Source: an uncultured Roseobacter sp.
GTDB lineage: Bacteria; Pseudomonadota; Alphaproteobacteria; Rhodobacterales; Rhodobacteraceae
DNA: 64,000 bases
Reading direction: 5' to 3'
NCBI RefSeq assembly: GCF_947488185.1
Contig: NZ_CANKYM010000003.1
Location: 322,873-386,872 of the forward strand
The position numbers and the translations under genes are program-made. Below, one piece after another: positions 53,786 to 63,843 of the stretch; the stretch's first letter is position 1; each line of letters opens with the position of its first letter. The notes under the pieces were generated by a model. That model was not told the origin of the DNA. It searched no databases and was given only the letters and a program-made list of their open reading frames with translations.

Positions 53786-54135
53786 GCACGATAGACTATC
53801 AAGCCTTTGCCAAGGCATGGCAGGCAGGCTGGAACAGCCATGATCTCGACCGTATCCTGGCGCACTATAGTGATGACATCGTCTTTCACTCGCGCAAGGC
53901 GCAAGCCCTGATGGGCGACGGTACGATCCGCGGCAAGGAGGCGTTGCGGGCCTATTGGGCAAAGGCGCTGGAGGGACAGCCCGACCTGATCTTCACCGTG
54001 GAGGATGTGTTCGAGGGCCACGAGATGATGGTGATCACCTACAAGAACCACCGCGGCGTGCTGGCGGCAGAGACGCTCTATTTCGGGGCCGACGGCTTGG
54101 TGACGCAGGCCGCGGCCTGTCACTGGGAGGGCTAG
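53782..54135 (+). CDS. NTF2/SnoaL-like small protein
   Basis: The 117-residue protein has the alpha+beta pattern of the NTF2-like/SnoaL family, including KAWQAGWNSHDLDRILAHY near the start, then DDIVFHS and IRGKEALRAYW. The fold serves enzymes and binding proteins alike, so the activity cannot be called. It is coupled to the gene before and precedes ybgC by four bases. Confidence 0.82.
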   Translation: MSTIDYQAFAKAWQAGWNSHDLDRILAHYSDDIVFHSRKAQALMGDGTIRGKEALRAYWAKALEGQPDLIFTVEDVFEGHEMMVITYKNHRGVLAAETLYFGADGLVTQAAACHWEG

Positions 54136-54139
54136 GCCG

Positions 54140-54535
54140 ATGCACCGTTTCAGGCTCCGCGTCTACTATGAAGACACCGACATGGCGGGCATTGTCTACC
54201 ACGCGAACTACCTGCGCTACATCGAACGCGCCCGCAGCGACTGGGTGCGCGATATCGGCATCGACCAACTGGCGATGAAGGCCGAGGGCGTGGTCTTTGC
54301 GGTGCGCCGGGTGGAGGCCGAGTATCTGCGGCCCGCACGATTTGACGACACGCTGGACGTCGAAACCACGCTTATCCAAATGACGCCCGCGCGCATGGTC
54401 ATGCGCCAGAAGGTGCGGCGCGATGACGATCTGCTCTTTACCGCCGACGTCACGATTGCCTGTATCGGCGCGGGCGGAAAGCCCACCAGATTGCCAGCAG
54501 AACTCCGCTCAATGCCAATAACCCCGGCGTCATGA
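54140..54535 (+). CDS. ybgC: Tol-Pal-associated acyl-CoA thioesterase YbgC
   Basis: YbgC is a hot-dog-fold thioesterase that hydrolyses acyl-CoA and associates with phospholipid enzymes and acyl carrier protein. The 131-residue protein has the active-site sequence YYEDTDMAGIVYHANYLRY with the catalytic Asp. It heads the tolQRAB-pal cluster, as in many Proteobacteria; a 100-base gap to tolQ may hold a second promoter. Confidence 0.92.
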   Translation: MHRFRLRVYYEDTDMAGIVYHANYLRYIERARSDWVRDIGIDQLAMKAEGVVFAVRRVEAEYLRPARFDDTLDVETTLIQMTPARMVMRQKVRRDDDLLFTADVTIACIGAGGKPTRLPAELRSMPITPAS

Positions 54536-54635
54536 CAGCATAGTGATAGCAATCCGCATTGTTCTTCGATAGAATCGCGTGAAATTGAGGTCGGCAAAAC
54601 GACCCAAGAGCGGTGAACAGTAAAGAGCAGGCATC

Positions 54636-55331
54636 ATGGAAGCAGAAACGCTGGCATTGGCGCATGAGATTGATTTCTCATTCTGGGGGCTTTTTGCCCG
54701 CGCGACCTTAATCGTAAAAATCGTGATGATCATGCTGATCGTGGCCTCCTTCTGGTCGTGGTCGATCATCGTGATGAAGCTAATTGTCTACCGGCGCGCC
54801 CGTGCCGAGGCGGCAGAGTTTGATCAAGCCTTCTGGTCGGGGGAGCCGTTGGACGGTCTTTTCGAAACGGTTGGCCCGGCGCCCTCGGGCAGTTCCGAGA
54901 AGATATTCGCGGCGGGCATGACCGAATGGCGCCGCTCGCACCGCGACGATGGTGGGCTGATCGCCGGGGCCACCTCGCGGATTGATCGCTCAATGGATGT
55001 GGCGATCAATAAGGAAGCCGACTATCTGCGCGGCGGACTTACAGTGTTGGCGACCGTGGGGTCGTCGACCCCCTTTATCGGGCTTTTCGGGACGGTGATC
55101 GGGATCATGAACGCCTTCATCGAGATTGCAGAACAGCAGAACACCAACCTCGCCGTGGTTGCCCCCGGTATTGCCGAGGCCTTGCTGGCCACGGGGCTGG
55201 GGTTGCTGGCGGCGATCCCGGCGGTGATCTTCTACAACAAGCTCAGCGCCGATTGTGATAAGATCCTCTCGGGCTACGAGGCTTTTGCGGATGAATTCGC
55301 AACGATCCTCAGCCGCCAGTTGGACGGATAG
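54636..55331 (+). CDS. tolQ: Tol-Pal system inner-membrane motor protein TolQ
   Basis: TolQ and TolR form the proton-driven motor that energises TolA. The 231-residue protein has three membrane segments (ATLIVKIVMIMLIVASFWSW, TVLATVGSSTPFIGLFGTVIG and GIAEALLATGLGLLAAIPAV) and the cytoplasmic loop typical of MotA/TolQ/ExbB. Thr and Pro residues lining the third and second helices are present. It is three bases from tolR. Confidence 0.95.
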   Translation: MEAETLALAHEIDFSFWGLFARATLIVKIVMIMLIVASFWSWSIIVMKLIVYRRARAEAAEFDQAFWSGEPLDGLFETVGPAPSGSSEKIFAAGMTEWRRSHRDDGGLIAGATSRIDRSMDVAINKEADYLRGGLTVLATVGSSTPFIGLFGTVIGIMNAFIEIAEQQNTNLAVVAPGIAEALLATGLGLLAAIPAVIFYNKLSADCDKILSGYEAFADEFATILSRQLDG

Positions 55332-55334
55332 GTC

Positions 55335-55811
55335 ATGGGCGCAGGCGTCATTCAGAACCAGGGCGAAGGCACGCGGCGCAGGCGGCGCGGGCGCGGCAAG
55401 GCGCAGCCGATGTCCGAGATTAACGTCACACCCTTTGTGGATGTGATGCTGGTGCTGCTGATCATCTTCATGGTGGCGGCCCCCTTGCTGACCGTCGGTG
55501 TGCCGGTGGAACTGCCGAAAACCGCTGCCGGTGCGCTGCCGACGGAACAGGAAGAACCGCTGACCATCACCATCACCGCGACGGGTGACCTGCAGATCCA
55601 GACCACCGAAACGGCGCGGGGGGAGTTGATCCCCAAGCTGCGCGCAATTGCTGCGGAACGCACCAGTGACCAGGTTTTCCTGCGCGCGGATGGGGCGGTA
55701 CCCTATGCGCAGGTCATGGAGGTCATGGGCGCGCTGAACGCGGGCGGTTTTGCCAATATCGGGCTGGTCACGGACATCGGTGGGCCGACGCTGGACGGGC
55801 AGGACCGGTAG
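55335..55811 (+). CDS. tolR: Tol-Pal system motor protein TolR
   Basis: The 158-residue protein has a basic cytoplasmic tail (RRRRRGRGK), one membrane helix (DVMLVLLIIFMVAAPLLTVG) with the proton-carrying Asp36 in NVTPFVD, and a periplasmic domain of ExbD/TolR type. It is six bases from tolA. Confidence 0.94.
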   Translation: MGAGVIQNQGEGTRRRRRGRGKAQPMSEINVTPFVDVMLVLLIIFMVAAPLLTVGVPVELPKTAAGALPTEQEEPLTITITATGDLQIQTTETARGELIPKLRAIAAERTSDQVFLRADGAVPYAQVMEVMGALNAGGFANIGLVTDIGGPTLDGQDR

Positions 55812-55817
55812 GGCGCG

Positions 55818-56951
55818 GTGCATACCGGGCATTATATCTCAGGCGCGGGGCATCTGGCATTGATCGGCTGGCTGGTCTTCGGCGATGTCTTCGCCGCCGA
55901 ACCCTTGCCCTTTGAGGCCCGCGCTGTGTCAGTGATTTCGGGGGAGGAATACGCGGCCATGGTGGCCGCCGGGCAGGCGCCGCAATCGACGACGGAGGTG
56001 GCGCAACCTTCCAGCCCTGAGGTGACACCGGACGCCCCGGAGATCGCGGCGACCGAAGATACGGTGAACGATCAATCAACGCCCGCGCCCGCAGAGACGC
56101 CGAGCGTTGAAGAGGCCCCGGACGTGTCGCAGATCGAACCCCTGCCGCAGGCGGAGGTCAGTGACGAGGCACCGGTCCTGCCAGAGCCGCCCGCAGATGT
56201 GGCCGTTCTGGTGCCGGAGGTCAGCGACACGCCGGTGCCCGAAGCTGCCGAGCGCGTGGCCCCGGAGGCCGTTGCCCAACCCGATCCCGAAGCGACCCCG
56301 GACCCGGTGGAGCAGGAGGCCGTGGCACCGGATGAAGCGGGCGAGACCCCTCAGGAGCCTGCTGAGGCAACCGCACCCGAGGCTGCGGCGACGGAGATTG
56401 TCACCGAGGCGGAGCGTCCGAGCGCTGTGCCGAACACATCGGCGCGCCCCCCTGCGCGCCGTCCCGACGCCCCGGTGCAGACCGCGCAACCGGCTGAGAC
56501 CGAAGAGCCCGACCCACCCGCAAGTGAGGCGCCAGAGCCAGAGGCGGAAGATCCGGTTGCCGCCGCACTGGCCGAGGCGTTGAGTGGTGAGAACACGCCC
56601 TCAAGCGCGCCAAGCGCGCCGCAGGGGCCGCCACTGACCGCCGGGGAGAAGGACACACTGCGAGTTGCCGTGCAGGCTTGTTGGAACGTAGGGTCGCTTT
56701 CCACGGATGCGCTCAACGTCACGGTGGTGGTCAGCGTGGCGATGAGCCAGGATGGCAAACCGGTCACCTCCTCTATCCGCATGACGTCCAGTTCCGGTGG
56801 CACGGAGCAGGCCGCCCGGCAGGCGTTTGAGGCAGCGCGCCGCGCAATTATCAGATGTGGCGCAAGAGGCTTCGAATTACCCGTGGAAAAATATAGCCAG
56901 TGGCAGGATATTGAGATGACGTTCAATCCCGAAAGGATGCGTATCAAATGA
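55818..56951 (+). CDS. tolA: cell envelope protein TolA
   Basis: TolA links the TolQR motor to outer-membrane Pal and TolB. The 377-residue protein (GTG start) has an N-terminal membrane helix ([17 protein letters not shown]), a long Pro/Glu/Ala-rich periplasmic stretch (about 65-270) in place of the Lys/Ala helix of E. coli TolA, and a C-terminal TonB-like domain (about 280-377, with [10 protein letters not shown]). The low-complexity linker is typical of Rhodobacterales TolA. It overlaps tolB by ATGA. Confidence 0.88.
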   Translation: MHTGHYISGAGHLALIGWLVFGDVFAAEPLPFEARAVSVISGEEYAAMVAAGQAPQSTTEVAQPSSPEVTPDAPEIAATEDTVNDQSTPAPAETPSVEEAPDVSQIEPLPQAEVSDEAPVLPEPPADVAVLVPEVSDTPVPEAAERVAPEAVAQPDPEATPDPVEQEAVAPDEAGETPQEPAEATAPEAAATEIVTEAERPSAVPNTSARPPARRPDAPVQTAQPAETEEPDPPASEAPEPEAEDPVAAALAEALSGENTPSSAPSAPQGPPLTAGEKDTLRVAVQACWNVGSLSTDALNVTVVVSVAMSQDGKPVTSSIRMTSSSGGTEQAARQAFEAARRAIIRCGARGFELPVEKYSQWQDIEMTFNPERMRIK

Positions 56952-58279
56952 GATTTCTGGGAATGGTATTGAGTGCGGCCTTGGCGCTTGGCGGGCTTTG
57001 GTCAGGCACAGCGCTGGCGCAAAGCGACGGACCCTTGCGGATCGAGATCACCGAAGGGGTTATTGAACCCCTGCCATTTGCCCTGCCGGTCTTCGAGGCG
57101 GAAACCGGAGACGCAGGCGGATTGGCGGCACAGATCAGCCAGGTTGTCTCTGCTGATCTGTCGGGGACGGGACTTTTCCGGGAAATCCCGGTAAACGCTT
57201 TCATCAGCCAGGTCAGCAGCTTTGCGGCACCCGTGCAATACGCCGATTGGAAAGCGATCAACGCGCAGGCGCTGATCACCGGGGCGGTCTCGGTGCAGGG
57301 CAACCAGCTGGCGGTGAAGTTCCGGCTCTATGATGTGTTCTCGGGTGCGGAGATGGGGGACGGCCTGCAGTTCACCGGCACAACCGAGGGCTGGCGCCGC
57401 ATGGCGCATAAGGTGGCTGATGCAGTCTATAGCCGGATCACGGGCGAGGGCGGCTATTTCGACAGCCGCGTCGTTTTTGTGTCCGAGACCGGCAGCAAGG
57501 ACGCGCGGCAAAAGCGGCTTGCGATCATGGACTACGATGGTGCAGGCGTGCAGTACCTGACCGACAGCAGCGCCATCGTGCTGGCGCCCCGCTTTTCGCC
57601 GAGCGGGGACCGGGTGCTTTATACCAGTTACGAGACCGGTTTTCCGCGCATCTATGTGCTGGATGTAGGCTCGGTGCAGCAACGGGTGTTGGAAAGCCAG
57701 GATGGCACCATGAGTTTTGCACCACGCTTTGCGCCGGACGGGCAGAACATCGTCTTTTCGCTCAGCCAGGGCGGCAACACCGATATCTGGGCGATGAATG
57801 TCGGCGGGGGCGGTGCCACGCGGCTGACTTCCGCCCCGTCGATTGAAACCGCGCCAAGCTTTTCACCTGACGGTAGCCAGATCGTCTTTGAAAGCGACCG
57901 CTCGGGCTCGCAGCAGCTCTATATTATGCCTGCGGGCGGTGGCGAAGCGCAGCGCATTTCCTTTGGGCCGGGGCGCTATGGCACGCCGGTCTGGTCGCCG
58001 CGCGGCGATCTGATCGCCTTTACCAAGCAGAACAGTGGGCGGTTCCACATCGGCGTCATGCGCACGGATGGATCGGAAGAGCGGCTGCTGACCGCCTCCT
58101 TCCTCGATGAGGGGCCGACATGGGCGCCCAATGGCCGCGTCATCATGTTTACCCGTGAAACCCAGGGCGAAGGCGGGCGCTCATCGCTTTATTCGGTCGA
58201 TATTTCGGGCCGCAATCTGCGCCCCGTGCGCACACCTGAGGGTGGCTCGGACCCCTCGTGGTCGCCGCTTTTGCAGTGA
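56948..58279 (+). CDS. tolB: periplasmic beta-propeller protein TolB
   Basis: TolB binds Pal and TolA in the periplasm. The 443-residue protein has a signal peptide (ending TALAQ, residue 25), an N-terminal domain (about 30-170), and a six-bladed propeller marked by repeats [47 protein letters not shown] and so on to the end. Length is normal. Confidence 0.96.
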   Translation: MRFLGMVLSAALALGGLWSGTALAQSDGPLRIEITEGVIEPLPFALPVFEAETGDAGGLAAQISQVVSADLSGTGLFREIPVNAFISQVSSFAAPVQYADWKAINAQALITGAVSVQGNQLAVKFRLYDVFSGAEMGDGLQFTGTTEGWRRMAHKVADAVYSRITGEGGYFDSRVVFVSETGSKDARQKRLAIMDYDGAGVQYLTDSSAIVLAPRFSPSGDRVLYTSYETGFPRIYVLDVGSVQQRVLESQDGTMSFAPRFAPDGQNIVFSLSQGGNTDIWAMNVGGGGATRLTSAPSIETAPSFSPDGSQIVFESDRSGSQQLYIMPAGGGEAQRISFGPGRYGTPVWSPRGDLIAFTKQNSGRFHIGVMRTDGSEERLLTASFLDEGPTWAPNGRVIMFTRETQGEGGRSSLYSVDISGRNLRPVRTPEGGSDPSWSPLLQ

Positions 58280-58365
58280 GGCCCCTGAAATCGTTCCCAT
58301 GGGCCGCCGCCTGTGGTAAAACCCCGACAAAATAATAAACGGCTTATCCATATGAGGCAGAGAGC

Positions 58366-58884
58366 ATGACACTTACGGCAAAAATCCTACTACTCGTTGC
58401 AGGGCTGGCCCTGGCCGCCTGTACGAACCCTGGACGTTTCGGTGCCGATGGCACGGCGGGCGGCGCAGGCGGTGTGGGCGGCGGTGCAATCGTGCCGGGC
58501 AGCGCAAATGACCCGACATCACCCGCGTATTTCAACCAGACGATTGGCGACCGGGTACTTTTCGCCGTTGACCAATCTGCCGTGACGGACGAGGGGCGGG
58601 TCATTCTGGACGGTCAGGCCACATGGCTTCTGACAAACACCGATTTCACCGCGATCATCGAAGGTCACGCTGACGAGCAGGGTACCCGCGAGTACAACGT
58701 GGCACTTGGCGCGCGCCGGGCCAATGCGGTGCGGGAATACCTGGTCTCCAAAGGTGTGGCGGGCAACCGGTTGCGCACCGTGAGCTATGGCAAGGAACGC
58801 CCCATTGAGATTTGCTCCAACGAGGCCTGCTATGCCAAGAACCGCCGCGCGGTGACCGTGCTGGCCGGTGGCCTGACAGGATAA
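58366..58884 (+). CDS. pal: peptidoglycan-associated lipoprotein Pal
   Basis: Pal anchors the outer membrane to peptidoglycan. The 172-residue precursor has a lipobox LAAC (Cys19), a Gly-rich linker, and an OmpA-like domain (about 60-172) with VLFAVDQSAVTDEG and the peptidoglycan-binding IEGHADEQGTREYNVALGAR. It is followed three bases later by cpoB. Confidence 0.96.
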   Translation: MTLTAKILLLVAGLALAACTNPGRFGADGTAGGAGGVGGGAIVPGSANDPTSPAYFNQTIGDRVLFAVDQSAVTDEGRVILDGQATWLLTNTDFTAIIEGHADEQGTREYNVALGARRANAVREYLVSKGVAGNRLRTVSYGKERPIEICSNEACYAKNRRAVTVLAGGLTG

Positions 58885-58887
58885 CCC

Positions 58888-59727
58888 ATGCGCAATCTGG
58901 TCGCTATCGTCACCGCCCTTGCGCTGCTGCCGCTCAGTGTTGCCGCGCAGGACGATCAAACCCTGGCCGATATCCGGCAAGAGATGACCGTGCTCTACGT
59001 GGAGATCCAGAAGCTGCGGCGTGAGCTTTCCACGACCGGCGGGGCCTCGGTCAATACGGGCGGTGCGTCGGTTTTGGACCGGATGACCGCAATTGAAGCA
59101 GAGATGCAGCGGCTGACCTCCAAGACCGAGGAGCTGGAGTTCCGCATCAACCGCATCGTCGAGGATGGCACCAACCGTCTTGGGGATCTGGAATTCCGGC
59201 TGGTCGAGCTTGAAGGCGGCGATATCGCGGCGCTGGGAGAGACCAGCACGCTTGGCGGGGATATCCCGGCCACCGTCGCCCCCGCGGCTCCGACCCCCAG
59301 CACCGGTACGGCAACTGCCTTGCCCGAAGGCGGCACACAACTGGCCGTCGGCGAAGAAGAAGACTTCAAGAAGGCACAAGCGGCGCTTGCGGAGGGCGAT
59401 TTCCAACAGGCGGTCGCGCTGTTTGAGAGTTTTTCACAGACTTACCCGGGTGGCCCATTGGCGTCAGGGGCAGACCTTGGGCGCGGTGAGGCCCTCGAAG
59501 GCCTGGGAGACACGCGTGAAGCCGCGCGTGCCTATCTCAATAGTTTCAGCGTGGCACCGACCGGCCCTCTCGCGCCGCAATCTCTGTTCCGCCTTGGGCG
59601 GTCGCTCGGCGGGCTTGGCCAGACGCAGGAAGCCTGCGTGACCCTGGGTGAGGTCGGATTGCGCTTTCCCACCGATCCCGCGGCCGAGCAGGCCCGCGCA
59701 GAGATGCAACGCCTGGGCTGTGCGTGA
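58888..59727 (+). CDS. ybgF: Tol-Pal cell division coordinator CpoB/YbgF
   Basis: The 279-residue protein has a signal peptide (ending SVAAQ, residue 21), an N-terminal coiled coil (about 25-110, with heptads in MTAIEAEMQRLTSKTEELEF), a Gly/Ala/Pro linker, and TPR repeats (about 150-279). CpoB coordinates PBP1b and Tol during constriction. It completes the tol-pal operon and abuts tilS. Confidence 0.92.
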   Translation: MRNLVAIVTALALLPLSVAAQDDQTLADIRQEMTVLYVEIQKLRRELSTTGGASVNTGGASVLDRMTAIEAEMQRLTSKTEELEFRINRIVEDGTNRLGDLEFRLVELEGGDIAALGETSTLGGDIPATVAPAAPTPSTGTATALPEGGTQLAVGEEEDFKKAQAALAEGDFQQAVALFESFSQTYPGGPLASGADLGRGEALEGLGDTREAARAYLNSFSVAPTGPLAPQSLFRLGRSLGGLGQTQEACVTLGEVGLRFPTDPAAEQARAEMQRLGCA

Positions 59728-59731
59728 TGTA

Positions 59732-60979
59732 ATGCCGCAGGATCTGGGCAGTGAGGTTGCGAAACATCTGCTGCCCAATCCCCCACCGGCACTTGGCATT
59801 GCCGTGTCCGGCGGCGGCGATTCTGTCGCTTTGGTGCATCTTTTGCACGCGTTCGCCGAGAGCCATCCGCTGCAACTCCATGCTGTTACCGTGGATCACG
59901 GGCTGCGCGCAGAGGCTGCCGAAGAGGCGAAGACAGTCGGGCAGTTGTGCCAGTCTCTGGGCATCCCCCACACTGTGCTGCCGTGGACCGGATGGGATGG
60001 TCAGGGCAACCTGCAAAAGGAGGCCCGGGACGCGCGCTACAAACTGATTGCGGACTGGGCGCGGGAAAACCGGCTGCAGACTGTCGCGCTGGGTCACACG
60101 CTCGACGATCAGGCCGAAACCGTGCTGATGCGATTGGCACGCGGGGCAGGGGTGGATGGTCTGTCGGCCATGACGCCGCGACGCCTGGCTTGGGGCATCA
60201 CCTGGATACGCCCGCTTCTGGGTATCACCCGCGCCGATCTGCGCCATGATCTGCAGTCGCGGGGGGCAACCTGGCTTGAAGACCCCAGCAACGACGACCG
60301 GCGGTTCAACCGGGTCAGGATGCGCGAGGCGCTCAAGCTACTTGCCCCTCTGGGTATTGATGCGCAGGCGCTGGGTCAGGTTGCTTTCAACATGGCGCGG
60401 GCGCGCGACGCGCTGAGCTGGCAGGCCTTTCTGGAAGCGCGTCGCATCACCCGTATCGAGGCTGGCGCTGTGCGCATTGACTGGCGCGCGTACCGGACGC
60501 TGCCGGATGAAATTGCCCGCCGTATCCTGCTTAGCGCGCTGGGGTGGATCAGCGGCTCCGACTACGCCCCGCGCCGTCGCCCGGTTCTGGCCCTGATCGA
60601 GTCGTTGAAAGGCGGGACAGGGGGCACTGTAGACGGTTGTCAGGCGTGGCGGGATCGTGACGCCTTGTGGGTTTTCCGTGAATATCAGCCGGTGCGTGAG
60701 GTGACCTGCCCAATGGGTGTGATCTGGGACGGGCGCTGGCACATTCAGGGCGGGTTACCGGATGACCAGCTGTATATCGCGGCGCTTGGGCCGGACGGAT
60801 TGGATCAGGTGCCGGATTGGCGCGCAACAGAGCGCCCCCGCGATGTCTTGCGCGTCACACCCGCGGTCTGGCGCGGCACGGAACTGGTGGCTGCCCCCAT
60901 GGCGGGCTACAGAAACGGCTGGCACGCGCGGATCGAGGGCGGCGAAGAAGCATTCTTTGCCGCACTTTTATCGCATTGA
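59732..60979 (+). CDS. tilS: tRNA(Ile)-lysidine synthetase TilS
   Basis: TilS converts C34 of tRNA-Ile(CAU) to lysidine so that it reads AUA. The 415-residue protein has the PP-loop SGGGDS (26-31), TVDHGLRAEAAEEA, the GHTLDDQAETVLMRLARGAG motif, and a C-terminal TilS domain. The ATG at 59732 is four bases after the cpoB stop; a longer frame into cpoB is unlikely. Confidence 0.94.
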   Translation: MPQDLGSEVAKHLLPNPPPALGIAVSGGGDSVALVHLLHAFAESHPLQLHAVTVDHGLRAEAAEEAKTVGQLCQSLGIPHTVLPWTGWDGQGNLQKEARDARYKLIADWARENRLQTVALGHTLDDQAETVLMRLARGAGVDGLSAMTPRRLAWGITWIRPLLGITRADLRHDLQSRGATWLEDPSNDDRRFNRVRMREALKLLAPLGIDAQALGQVAFNMARARDALSWQAFLEARRITRIEAGAVRIDWRAYRTLPDEIARRILLSALGWISGSDYAPRRRPVLALIESLKGGTGGTVDGCQAWRDRDALWVFREYQPVREVTCPMGVIWDGRWHIQGGLPDDQLYIAALGPDGLDQVPDWRATERPRDVLRVTPAVWRGTELVAAPMAGYRNGWHARIEGGEEAFFAALLSH

Positions 60980-61059
60980 ACATGGCGGCACAGTGTCTAT
61001 CTTAAGCGGGTGGTGGTATCATGCCGATCCGCACCACGCGCATATTTGGGAGAATTTCG

Positions 61060-62985
61060 TTGGGTAACGCACGCAACATCGCCTTTTGGGTCGTTCTGTT
61101 CCTTCTGATCCTGGCACTGTTCAATCTGTTCAGCGGCCCCGGCAGCACGCTTCAGAGCCGTGAAATCAGCTATTCGGAATTCGTCAACGCGGTGGAGTCC
61201 GGTAATGTCAGCAACGTTACACTGGATGGGGAACAGGTTCGTTTCCGTCAGGAGGACGGTGCCGACTATGTTGCGATCAAGCCCGAAGATGCTGAAATCA
61301 CACAGCTTTTGATCGAGAACGACATCGCCGTGCGGGCCGAGCAACAACAGCAGTCGGGCTTCCAGACCTTCCTGATGTCGCTCCTGCCGTTTCTCTTGCT
61401 GATCGGCGTATGGGTCTACTTCATGAACCGGATGCAGGGTGGCGGCAAAGGCGGTGCCATGGGCTTTGGCAAATCCAAGGCCAAGATGCTCACTGAAAAG
61501 CATGGCCGCGTGACATTTGACGACGTAGCGGGAATCGATGAGGCCAAGGAAGAACTCGAAGAGATCGTCGAGTTCCTGCGTAATCCGCAAAAGTTTAGTC
61601 GTTTGGGCGGTAAAATTCCGAAAGGTGCCCTGCTTGAGGGCCCTCCTGGGACCGGTAAAACACTGCTGGCGCGTGCGATTGCGGGCGAAGCGGGCGTGCC
61701 TTTCTTCACAATCTCGGGGTCGGATTTCGTTGAGATGTTTGTCGGCGTTGGCGCGAGCCGGGTCCGTGACATGTTCGAACAGGCCAAGAAAAACGCGCCC
61801 TGCATCGTCTTTATCGATGAGATCGACGCGGTGGGTCGCCACCGGGGTGCTGGTTACGGCGGCGGCAATGACGAGCGCGAACAGACCCTCAACCAGCTGC
61901 TGGTCGAGATGGACGGCTTTGAGGCCAATGAAGGCGTGATCATTATCGCGGCCACCAACCGTAAAGACGTGCTGGACCCTGCGCTGCTGCGCCCGGGCCG
62001 GTTCGACCGTCAGGTGACCGTGGGCAACCCGGACATCAAGGGCCGCGAGAAAATCCTCGGCGTGCATGCCCGCAAGACCCCGCTGGGCCCGGATGTCGAT
62101 CTGCGCATCATCGCGCGCGGCACGCCCGGATTTTCCGGCGCCGATCTGGCGAACCTTGTGAATGAAGCGGCTTTGGGTGCTGCCCGGGTCGGACGTCGTT
62201 TCGTGACGATGATCGATTTCGAACAGGCCAAGGATAAGATCATGATGGGGGCGGAGCGCCGCTCCATGGTCATGACGCAGGAACAGAAAGAGATGACGGC
62301 CTACCACGAGAGCGGTCACGCGCTGGTCGGTATGATGCTGCCCAAATGCGATCCGGTCTACAAGGCCACGATCATTCCGCGCGGCGGTGCCCTGGGCATG
62401 GTGATGAGCCTGCCGGAAATGGATCGTCTGAACATGTTCAAGGACGAATGCCACCAGCGTCTGGCCATGACCATGGCGGGCAAGGCGGCGGAAATCCACA
62501 AATACGGGCCGGAGGCGGTCTCCAACGGGCCGGCGGGCGATATCATGCAGGCCTCGGGCCTCGCGCGTGCCATGGTCCTACGCTGGGGTATGTCGGACAA
62601 GGTCGGCAACATCGACTATTCCGAAGCCGCCGAAGGCTACCAGGGGAACACGGCTGGTTTCTCGGTCTCCGCCAATACCAAGGAGCTGATCGAGGAGGAG
62701 GTCCAGAAGTTCATCCAGGACGGCTATGACTGGGCGCTCAAGATCATCAAGGAAAACGAGACGGAATTCGAACGTCTCGCCCAAGGTCTGCTGGAATATG
62801 AAACGCTGACCGGCGATGAGATCAAGCGCGTGATGAACGGCGAGCCGCCGGTGCCGCCTGCGGATGAGGAAGACAAGCCGGATGGCGGTTCTGCACCCAG
62901 CGTCACGGCCATTCCGAAAGCCAAGGCCAAGGCGAAGAAAACACCGCCCTCCGATGGCGGGTTGGAACCGGAGCCTTCGACCTGA
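61060..62985 (+). CDS. ftsH: ATP-dependent zinc metalloprotease FtsH
   Basis: FtsH degrades membrane and some soluble proteins. The 641-residue protein has two membrane helices ([19 protein letters not shown] and [19 protein letters not shown]), Walker A GPPGTGKT (194-201), the second region of homology ending RPGRFDRQV, and the zinc motif HESGH (416-420). The TTG at 61060 is preferred because GGGAG lies seven bases before it and the family N-terminus GNARNIAFW starts there; an ATG at 61021 would add 13 residues. Confidence 0.95.
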   Translation: MGNARNIAFWVVLFLLILALFNLFSGPGSTLQSREISYSEFVNAVESGNVSNVTLDGEQVRFRQEDGADYVAIKPEDAEITQLLIENDIAVRAEQQQQSGFQTFLMSLLPFLLLIGVWVYFMNRMQGGGKGGAMGFGKSKAKMLTEKHGRVTFDDVAGIDEAKEELEEIVEFLRNPQKFSRLGGKIPKGALLEGPPGTGKTLLARAIAGEAGVPFFTISGSDFVEMFVGVGASRVRDMFEQAKKNAPCIVFIDEIDAVGRHRGAGYGGGNDEREQTLNQLLVEMDGFEANEGVIIIAATNRKDVLDPALLRPGRFDRQVTVGNPDIKGREKILGVHARKTPLGPDVDLRIIARGTPGFSGADLANLVNEAALGAARVGRRFVTMIDFEQAKDKIMMGAERRSMVMTQEQKEMTAYHESGHALVGMMLPKCDPVYKATIIPRGGALGMVMSLPEMDRLNMFKDECHQRLAMTMAGKAAEIHKYGPEAVSNGPAGDIMQASGLARAMVLRWGMSDKVGNIDYSEAAEGYQGNTAGFSVSANTKELIEEEVQKFIQDGYDWALKIIKENETEFERLAQGLLEYETLTGDEIKRVMNGEPPVPPADEEDKPDGGSAPSVTAIPKAKAKAKKTPPSDGGLEPEPST

Positions 62986-63021
62986 TCACGGGTCGCAATG
63001 ATCCGATCACAAAGTTTCATG

Positions 63022-63050
63022 GGCTCCGCTGCGGCGGGGCCTTTTCTTTT
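63022..63050 (+). terminator. probable rho-independent terminator after ftsH
   Basis: GGCTCCGC (63022-63029) pairs with GCGGGGCC (63034-63041, one G-U) across a four-base loop and is followed by TTTTCTTTT. Confidence 0.65.
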
Positions 63051-63099
63051 GCCCGAGGCTCTGATCCCTTGGCCGCACCACTTGTCGGAAGGACATCGA

Positions 63100-63696
63100 A
63101 TGCCCGCACTTTTGCCCACCGGGTTCACGGGAAAGATCACTTGGCTTGGCCGGGTCATCGACAGCGAGACGCTGTTGCAGGCGGAGCCGCTGAACAGCGC
63201 TGAGTTAACTTTTCACGGCATCGACGGGGAATGTCACGGCGGGCTGACCCGCCCCTCTTGCGTCCGTACCAAGGCGCAATATCCCAAGGGCACCGAAATC
63301 CGCAATGTGCGTCAGCTCTCCGTGCTCTCCGCCGAAGAACTGGCCGCAACCGCCCGCGACATGGGGCTGGACCTGATTGACCCTGCGTGGGTCGGCGCCT
63401 CGATGGTGATCGAAGGCATCCCCGATTTCACTCACGTGCCGCCGTCTTCGCGCCTGCAAATGCCCAGCGGGGCGAGCATCACCATCGACATGGAAAACCG
63501 GCCCTGCGTGTTGCCGGGGCGAGAGATCGAAAAGGACCACCCCGGGTTTGGCGCGGCGTTCAAACCGGCGGCGAAAAACCGGCGTGGCGTGACTGCCTGG
63601 GTCGAACGCGAGGGGTCTGTCGCTGTCGGCGACACCGTCACCCTGCATATTCCGGACCAGCCGGTCTGGGCCCATCTCGCAGACGCCCGAACGTAA
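63100..63696 (+). CDS. MOSC domain protein
   Basis: The 198-residue protein is a MOSC (molybdenum cofactor sulfurase C-terminal) beta-barrel, with the early GRVIDSETLL and GECHGGLTRPSC segments and the conserved Cys in ENRPCVLPGREIEK. MOSC proteins of the YiiM/YuaD type handle sulfur or molybdenum cofactor; the exact role is unknown. The ATG at 63100 starts the conserved part; the longer frame from 62998 crosses the ftsH terminator. Confidence 0.87.
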   Translation: MPALLPTGFTGKITWLGRVIDSETLLQAEPLNSAELTFHGIDGECHGGLTRPSCVRTKAQYPKGTEIRNVRQLSVLSAEELAATARDMGLDLIDPAWVGASMVIEGIPDFTHVPPSSRLQMPSGASITIDMENRPCVLPGREIEKDHPGFGAAFKPAAKNRRGVTAWVEREGSVAVGDTVTLHIPDQPVWAHLADART

Positions 63697-63843
63697 CATT
63701 CGTTTCCGAAAAGAAACGATTGGTGCGCTTGCCGCCGCGGATAGTGGTGGAAATGTCGGAATTGCCCTTCTGCCAGCTTCGGCGCGCTCGTAAGCATGAC
63801 GCAGCAAAACTGCCGCGCGCGGCGCATTCAGGGGGATTCTTCC

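Noticed and set aside
63697..63843. Possible riboswitch in front of fhs
   Set aside because: Only a small GTTTC/GAAAC hairpin is visible; it does not match any riboswitch architecture I know.
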